From: an uncultured Flavobacterium sp.
GTDB taxonomy: Bacteria > Bacteroidota > Bacteroidia > Flavobacteriales > Flavobacteriaceae
DNA: 12,302 nucleotides
Reading direction: 5' to 3'
NCBI RefSeq assembly: GCF_946479975.1
Contig: NZ_CAMLIX010000157.1
Location: 1 to 12,302 of the forward strand
In this document: positions 8,301-12,302 of the stretch, piece by piece
Layout: every line of letters starts with the position of its first letter
How positions within the stretch are numbered: position 1 is the stretch's first letter
Translations under genes and position numbers: made by a program
Notes under the pieces: model-generated
Told to the model about the DNA's origin: nothing
What the model saw: the letters and a program-made list of their open reading frames with translations, nothing else
The model's database searches: none

Positions 8301-8509
8301 ATTCATTACCAGCTGATATGATTTCTAAATTAAAATTAACAAGATTGAGAATTTATGCTTCGGGACAAAACTTATTTACTTGGACAAAATACACAGGTTA
8401 CGATCCAGAGGTAGGTTCTTACAACCAAGACGCTTTATTGTCTGGTGTAGATAACGGTCGTTACCCAGTTCCGAGACAGATCAGTTTTGGTTTTAATGTT
8501 GAATTTTAA
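5312..8509 (+). CDS. susC: SusC-family TonB-dependent outer-membrane glycan transporter
   Basis: Outer-membrane beta-barrel that imports oligosaccharides bound by its SusD partner, powered by TonB. The 1065-residue protein has a signal peptide ending near TA|Q at 33-34, preceded by an unusually long polar start (about 17 residues). A carboxypeptidase-D-like regulatory domain follows (about 36-107, VSGTVSDEKGLSIPGANVSV), then the DVVVIGYGTQ segment (114-123) typical of the SusC TonB-box region. The plug domain (about 125-265) contains VRIRGVSSL, PLYVIDGVPI and DASATAIYGSRGANGVVIVT. The rest is barrel, with the SusC-specific DVNNDGIIDQNDLKVIGNPN block near the C-terminal third and a final strand ending in phenylalanine. 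ATG at 5312 is the only start consistent with the signal peptide and promoter. The stop is 11 bases from susD, so they are co-transcribed. Mannan specificity is inferred from the nearby enzymes. Confidence 0.97.
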   Translation: MKKLMTDLIHWNANHRAIPLLLFLVLTSNFITAQVKVSGTVSDEKGLSIPGANVSVAGSKSTVSTDFDGKYSIDVPQNATLLFSFIGFSTQKVAVDGKTTINVILKSNAEDLKDVVVIGYGTQRRKDVNSAISSISSKDIENLKVASFDQMMQGKAAGVVVNSNSGEPGSNVSVRIRGVSSLTGTNEPLYVIDGVPISGDARNSSTSGRNAQGNTNFSNNGNITQSPLALINPNDIESIDILKDASATAIYGSRGANGVVIVTTKSGKKGTGKLSFENSYTISNLPKKLHSMNLQQYARHQNALADVYDPLSKRPEFAHPEVLGKGTDWQDAIYETGIMKNNQLSFSGGKEGINYYISGGVLNQEGIVIESGFKRYNFRSNIDARVNKFIKVGVNISGAITDEKLTLNGQFNGVVATSLLATPDVAVRELSGAFSGPPTGGNTSFVNPVATSLLGSNTLVRKNYSGNFYTSVDIVKGLEYRFEAGGYIYDNLGQRFDPMYSLGNAVKSFANLYYNPSSGNSWNLKNMLTYRNTVGKHNFTLLAVQESNRAHWEGYSITAEGYTDNNNKTLSGSDLTKAVTSGVYSGTQTLASYLGRAVYDYGDKYGLAASIRTDGSSKFYTGNKWGVFSSVSGSWKISNESFMESTKKYVDNIKLRVGWGQTGNNQIGNNLYESNLHVVNSSMGTSFLPSNTPNQNLKWETQDQTNLGLDFTMFNSKLTASVDLYQKISKNFLYQVPLPNYLSGGGDYEGGVNPPYFNLGSMKNKGIEITLGYTEKFSDNFTWNSSLNFTKYENEVTNMAGLNIVKTMGTLAYNTVTVSRTMEGLPIGSFVGYEAVGIYRTDADLTTYGHTDANGTKVVLKNGTNSLLPNFEKGDVIYKDVNNDGIIDQNDLKVIGNPNPKFTYGFTNNFKYKNVDLSIFVQGTAGNKLMNLTRMSGTLNSFLGSNYLTEAADFYSASNLEGSLPRPSSYDNVNNAVSSRFIEDGSYLRVQNVTLGYSLPADMISKLKLTRLRIYASGQNLFTWTKYTGYDPEVGSYNQDALLSGVDNGRYPVPRQISFGFNVEF

Positions 8510-8520
8510 TACGAATTAAT

Positions 8521-10119
8521 ATGAAAAATATACTAAAAAGAAGTAGTGCGTTTGGTTTAACAATGCTCTTGTTACTATCGTCTTCTTGTTCTCAGGATTT
8601 CTTAGATGTTCCTGCAGAAGCAACACCAACTATTGGAAATTATTACGACTCAGATGTAAAACTGGATAATGCAACAAATGGTTTATATCATCTAGTTTGG
8701 TTTAATATGAATAAATCTGCATTTTACGGAATCACAGATGTAATCTCTGGTAATATGTATGCAGATGTTTACAATGATTTTGGAAAATTTACAGATTTAA
8801 GTTTTACAAATTCACAAGGTTTCGTTTCTGATGCTTGGAGATCATGTTATGGTGCCATCGCAAACTCTAATGCTTATATTAATAGTTTGCCACAAAGTGT
8901 TAGTCCAAATGTGAGTAAGGAAGCATTAAATAATGCTATGGGAGAGTCGCATTTTATTAGAGCGTTCTCTTATTTTTTCTTGGTAAGATTATATGGAAAT
9001 GTGCCAATTATCGAAAATAACAGTGATTATTCTTTAAATTTTGTGATTCCAAGTAATCCTGTTGAAGATGTTTATAAATTTATAGAAAACGATTTGAAGT
9101 TTGCAATTGCTAATTGCCGAACTAAAAATAGAGGTTCAGATTATGCTTCAAATGCACACGTATCAAGCGGATCTGCAAAAGCATTTTTGGCTAAGGTGTA
9201 TCTATATCAGAAAAAATATGATTTGGCTAGAGCAATGGCTCAGGAAGTTATCGATAGCGGTGAGTTTAAACTTTTAGGAGGTGATGCTCTGCCAACAAAA
9301 TCTTTTGCTGATTTATGGCTTCAAAAAAATAATAATAATGAAGAATCTATTTTTGCTTGGCAGTGGAACGGTAACGGAACTTACTTTGATGGTAATTTCT
9401 CTAATACCTTATTTGCTCCAGAAAATAGATTGGTAGAAACTACTTATTCTGGTCAGATTGCACCATCTCAAGACTTGATCAAAAATGTTTACGAGCAAAA
9501 TGACAAAAGAAGAATTGAGACTTTTATGCTTCCTGGAGATTTTTATCCAAACTTAACTTATGCAGAAACACTGGATGTGAATGCTAAATTGATTTTGGGT
9601 TACACATTTGATATTCAACACCAAGCTCAAAACTCTGGAGCTGGATTGAAGAAATATGTAATAGGAAAAGAAAATCTGCCAATAACAGGGCCTTTTAATC
9701 CGCAGTTTAATGGAGAAAGCAGTATGAATAGTTATATGATGCGTTATGCAGAATTGTTATTGATTCATGCTGAAGCTATTTTAGGATCTCAAACTGGTAG
9801 TACTTCAGATGCAAGAGCACTTGCCTCTTTCAATGCAGTGCGCAGAAGAGCTGGTGTTCCAGAAAAAACAGTGATTTCTTTTGATGACATTTTTAAAGAA
9901 AGACGTGCAGAATTGGCTTGCGAAGGAGATTATTATTTTGATTTAGGACGTCTTCCATTTGCTAAAGCTAAAGCAATTTTAGAAGCGCAAAACAGAGGAA
10001 ATAGAGATGTAGAAAAACATATTACAATTTCTGCTACAAATCTTTTATTGCCTTATCCTGCAGATGATTTGGTGAAAAATCCAAAATTGAAAGAAGTAGT
10101 ACCTTATACTTTTAAATAA
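8521..10119 (+). CDS. susD: SusD-family surface glycan-binding lipoprotein (RagB/SusD)
   Basis: Surface lipoprotein that lids the SusC barrel and binds the glycan before import. The 532-residue protein starts with a lipoprotein signal peptide: LLLLSSSC with Cys23 lipidated, followed by SQDFLDV, the usual mature start of SusD proteins. The N-terminal region contains the TPR-like helices (for example AWRSCYGAIANSNAYINSLP and ESHFIRAFSYFFLVRLYGNVPII), followed by SAKAFLAKVYLYQKKYDLA. The C-terminal SusD domain contains NSYMMRYAELLLIHAEAIL and FKERRAELACEGDYYFDLGR, both strong family marks. Length is typical (500-600). It is 11 bases after susC and 17 bases before the next gene, in one operon. 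Ligand is not readable from sequence; mannan or gluco/galactomannan fragments are expected from context. Confidence 0.97.
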   Translation: MKNILKRSSAFGLTMLLLLSSSCSQDFLDVPAEATPTIGNYYDSDVKLDNATNGLYHLVWFNMNKSAFYGITDVISGNMYADVYNDFGKFTDLSFTNSQGFVSDAWRSCYGAIANSNAYINSLPQSVSPNVSKEALNNAMGESHFIRAFSYFFLVRLYGNVPIIENNSDYSLNFVIPSNPVEDVYKFIENDLKFAIANCRTKNRGSDYASNAHVSSGSAKAFLAKVYLYQKKYDLARAMAQEVIDSGEFKLLGGDALPTKSFADLWLQKNNNNEESIFAWQWNGNGTYFDGNFSNTLFAPENRLVETTYSGQIAPSQDLIKNVYEQNDKRRIETFMLPGDFYPNLTYAETLDVNAKLILGYTFDIQHQAQNSGAGLKKYVIGKENLPITGPFNPQFNGESSMNSYMMRYAELLLIHAEAILGSQTGSTSDARALASFNAVRRRAGVPEKTVISFDDIFKERRAELACEGDYYFDLGRLPFAKAKAILEAQNRGNRDVEKHITISATNLLLPYPADDLVKNPKLKEVVPYTFK

Positions 10120-10136
10120 TTTTTAAAAATAAAAAT

Positions 10137-11219
10137 ATGAAAAATATAAAAATTGTTTCGTTAGTGGCATGCATTACCTTGGTACTGTCTGTAATCTTCT
10201 TGGGCTCATGCTCAAGTGATGATAGTGCGTCGGCTAGTGGAGGTGCTCCTGTCATAGAATCTGTATCTCCTTCAGGTTATAATGCAGATGGCAGTATTAA
10301 AGAATTTACACCAACTACAATTGGATATCCTAAAATGTATTACGTTATTCATGGTAAAGGATTTTTAACAACTACAAAAGTTACTTTTAATGATTATGAA
10401 AGCTATTTTCGTCCAACATTTTTAACGGATACTGATATCGTTATTGAATTAGATGAAAAAACACCTTATGCAAACGGATCCAATCAATTAAAAGTAATTA
10501 CACAACAAGGAACGGCTGTTTTTGATTTCGTTATTGCGCCGCCAGTACCTACAGTGTCAGGTTTTAATCCAGTAAATGCGACAGAAGGTCAAGAAATTAC
10601 CATTAAAGGAAAGTATTTCTTAAATCCTGTGGTTACACTTGCTAAAACTCCAACACAAGATGCAGTTCCTGTAACCGTTGTTTCTTCTACCTTAGAACAA
10701 ATTGTTATAAAAGTTCCAGCTAATGCAGATTTAAGATATCTTAATGTGGCAAATATATCAGGAGATGCAAAATCAGCATACACAATTGGAAGCGGAATAT
10801 TTGATGATGTTTCGTATTACGGATTAGGTTTTCCTTCTTCGGGTAACTTTACTTATGAAACCGATGCTACTGCGGAACAGGGAACAACTTATGTATCTAA
10901 AAAGGTAGATGCATGGGGTGCTCTTGAAGGAAGCTGGGGCTGGTATGATACACTTACTCCTTTCTCTGGACTGCGCGTAGCTATTAAAGCAAAAGCACCA
11001 GGAAAAGTTGGTCTTATTTTTAATGGAAATTGGTCCTCTAATCCACCAATACTTGATGTAACTACAGAATGGAAAACGTTTTATCTTCCTTGGTCAGTAT
11101 TAGTAGGTACAGATCGTGTACAAAATGTGACATTTCAAAATAGAACTACTTCTGCAGAAGGAGATGGTAAAGAAAATACGTTCTATGTTGATAATATTGG
11201 TTTGATATTAAAAGAATAA
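10137..11219 (+). CDS. Surface glycan-binding lipoprotein with two IPT/TIG domains and a C-terminal beta-sandwich (SGBP, SusE-position)
   Basis: Predicted cell-surface protein that helps hold the polysaccharide near the SusC/SusD complex. The 360-residue protein has a lipoprotein signal peptide with lipobox FLGSC (Cys25). The following SSDDS is acidic and resembles the surface-export signal described for Flavobacterium lipoproteins. Two Ig-like IPT/TIG domains follow: about 37-134 (PVIESVSPSG..., YVIHGKGF) and about 136-217 (PTVSGFNPVNATEGQEITIKGKYF). Residues about 222-360 form a separate beta-rich domain with clustered aromatics (WGALEGSWGWYD at 260-271, NGNWSSNPP at 296-304, FYLPWS at 315-320). 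It ends FYVDNIGL (349-356), a final-strand pattern seen in CBM4/11/30-type sandwiches. This is the likely glycan-binding part, while the IPT domains act as a spacer. No catalytic motif is seen. The gene follows susD by 17 bases and is the last before a strong terminator. Confidence 0.88.
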   Translation: MKNIKIVSLVACITLVLSVIFLGSCSSDDSASASGGAPVIESVSPSGYNADGSIKEFTPTTIGYPKMYYVIHGKGFLTTTKVTFNDYESYFRPTFLTDTDIVIELDEKTPYANGSNQLKVITQQGTAVFDFVIAPPVPTVSGFNPVNATEGQEITIKGKYFLNPVVTLAKTPTQDAVPVTVVSSTLEQIVIKVPANADLRYLNVANISGDAKSAYTIGSGIFDDVSYYGLGFPSSGNFTYETDATAEQGTTYVSKKVDAWGALEGSWGWYDTLTPFSGLRVAIKAKAPGKVGLIFNGNWSSNPPILDVTTEWKTFYLPWSVLVGTDRVQNVTFQNRTTSAEGDGKENTFYVDNIGLILKE

Positions 11220-11250
11220 TTAGAATGCTTTGATATTAGTTAGTTTTGAG

Positions 11251-11290
11251 AAGAACTCCATTTCGATAGTTCGGAATGGAGTTTTTTTTT
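11251..11290 (+). terminator. Intrinsic terminator of the susC operon
   Basis: AACTCCATT (11254-11262) and AATGGAGTT (11275-11283) are perfect 9-base arms, and outer A-U and G-U pairs can extend the stem to 12. An inner CGA/TCG pair shortens the loop. The stem runs straight into nine T (11282-11290). It stands 31 bases after the stop of the glycan-binding lipoprotein and separates the locus from the next gene. Confidence 0.9.
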
Positions 11291-11413
11291 AAAGAAAATT
11301 CTTTGTAAAATGATTGTATAGTATTGATTTTTAATAAAATAGTATATAAATTATATGTAATAACTATTTAAATTTACAGATATCATTTTTTTTAACACTA
11401 AAAAATTACAATT

Positions 11414-12302
11414 ATGAAAAACAATTACTTTTCGAAGGTTAGTTCACTTAAAAGAAATCTAATTTTTCTAACCAGTTTTTTTCTTTTAATAATTTCTGGA
11501 TTACAAGCTCAATATATTTCCGGTAACAATCCCTATTGTATATCCAGTAATCCTACTTATACAATTCAAAATGCTCCAAATATAAATAGTTATGATTCTG
11601 TAACTTGGTATGCAAGTAGTGGTTCTGGAATTACTTTTTCAGGAGATCCAACGCCAAAATCTCTTAGTAAAGTAGTGGTGAAATCGGGAAATATAATTAA
11701 CGCACCATCTTATATTTATGCTACATTTAATTTAGCTGGCACGGTTATCTATACCACACCAAACTTTAATTTTATATCTCCAACACTTCCATCGCCACCA
11801 AGTTATTTGGTAACTAAAACAAGTGATTATTGTACACCGCAATATCATATTATAACCCTAAATGTTGCCACAACACCAAATCCAAGTCCCAATACCAATT
11901 TTAGTATCGCGCCAACAATACCAGACTCAAGTATTATAATTACTCAAACGTCTAAAAATGTATTCGAATTAAAATTACCACTAAACGGACAGCCTTATTT
12001 TTTATATGATATAACCTATACGACTTCGGGTTCAGGTTGTTTGTCAAATTCCGTTACAGGAACATCTTATGGTAACTCTGTATCTTTAAATTTAACAAAC
12101 TGCACTAATACAACACCACAAACCAATTATGAAATTACGGTTGCACCAAATCCATATAGCAACGGTTATATTACAATTGTAGCCCCGCAAGTTACAGCCA
12201 CAGCACCAGGAACTTGCAATGTTTATAATAGCTCAGGAATTTTGGTAAGTTCATTTTCATTAGTCAATTCGAGTACAGCATATGCACTCAAATCGGTTGT
12301 AG
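11414..12302 (+). CDS. Secreted Ig-like protein with start of a T9SS-type C-terminal sorting domain (partial, runs off the window)
   Basis: An open frame of 296 codons from ATG 11414 to the window edge with no stop. A signal peptide is clear: KRNLIFLTSFFLLIISGLQA, with cleavage near residue 32 before QYIS. Residues about 35-230 are serine/threonine/asparagine-rich and look like one or two Ig/PKD-like beta-sandwich units, with scattered cysteines (YCISS, DYCTP, GSGCLS, LTNCTN) that may form disulphides. From about residue 240, ITVAPNPYSNGYITI followed by CNVYNSSGILVSSFSL matches the pattern of type IX secretion sorting domains (PNP near the start, then a Y-N-x-x-G-x-L-V strand). Such domains usually span 70-90 residues, so the protein probably ends some 20-35 residues beyond the edge. 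The terminator at 11251-11290 and a 194-base gap suggest separate transcription. I do not recognise a specific function; an adhesin or surface-exposed binding protein is possible. Confidence 0.75.
   Translation, partial: MKNNYFSKVSSLKRNLIFLTSFFLLIISGLQAQYISGNNPYCISSNPTYTIQNAPNINSYDSVTWYASSGSGITFSGDPTPKSLSKVVVKSGNIINAPSYIYATFNLAGTVIYTTPNFNFISPTLPSPPSYLVTKTSDYCTPQYHIITLNVATTPNPSPNTNFSIAPTIPDSSIIITQTSKNVFELKLPLNGQPYFLYDITYTTSGSGCLSNSVTGTSYGNSVSLNLTNCTNTTPQTNYEITVAPNPYSNGYITIVAPQVTATAPGTCNVYNSSGILVSSFSLVNSSTAYALKSVV

Noticed and set aside
10589..10783. Antisense open frame inside the IPT lipoprotein gene
   Set aside because: It is short, has no promoter or domain, and is covered by a certain gene on the other strand.
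11291..11413. Possible promoter for the T9SS-type protein gene
   Set aside because: Only an imperfect TAAATTTA was seen and no TTG at a fitting distance; the support is too weak to list as a feature.

Overview
The window looks like chromosomal DNA from a Flavobacterium-type member of the Bacteroidota. The DNA is AT-rich, there are no obvious Shine-Dalgarno sequences, a SusC/SusD pair is present, there is a perfect match to the Bacteroidota -7 box (TAnnTTTG), several lipoprotein signal peptides are present, and one protein carries a type IX secretion (T9SS)-like C-terminal domain. The genus is an inference from these features; no 16S or other marker gene is present.

The window holds an almost complete polysaccharide utilisation locus whose enzymes point to beta-1,4-mannan. 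On the minus strand, reading right to left, is a three-gene operon: a GH26 beta-mannanase lipoprotein (2675-3811), a GPH-family sugar:cation symporter (1244-2635) and a GH130 mannosylglucose-type phosphorylase (26-1216). Gaps are only 39 and 27 bases. Divergent from it, after a 306-base intergenic region, is an AraC-family regulator with an N-terminal cupin sensor domain (4118-4996). A 315-base leader region then precedes a plus-strand operon of susC (5312-8509), susD (8521-10119) and a two-IPT-domain surface glycan-binding lipoprotein (10137-11219). This operon ends in a strong intrinsic terminator (11251-11290). The last gene (11414 to the window edge) encodes a secreted Ig-like protein with the start of a T9SS sorting domain. 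It is cut by the window and probably lies outside the locus transcriptionally.

Proposed working: SusC/SusD and the IPT protein capture mannan or manno-oligosaccharides at the cell surface and import them through the outer membrane. The GH26 enzyme shortens them, probably to mannobiose. The symporter carries the product across the inner membrane. The GH130 enzyme phosphorolyses mannosyl-glucose in the cytoplasm to mannose 1-phosphate and glucose. The known version of this pathway in Bacteroides fragilis also needs a cellobiose/mannobiose 2-epimerase. None is in the window, so it should lie just beyond base 1 or elsewhere. The AraC regulator probably senses a small sugar and controls both operons; AT-rich inverted repeats and a shared ATGATATA element near both promoters are candidate binding sites.

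I found no tRNA, rRNA, CRISPR array, insertion sequence or broken gene. The locus is a compact variant of a known pathway rather than a wholly new system. The less usual points are the AraC/cupin regulator in place of a hybrid two-component sensor, the single glycan hydrolase with a non-canonical surface-export signal, the susC leader hairpin, and the C-terminal binding domain of the IPT protein.
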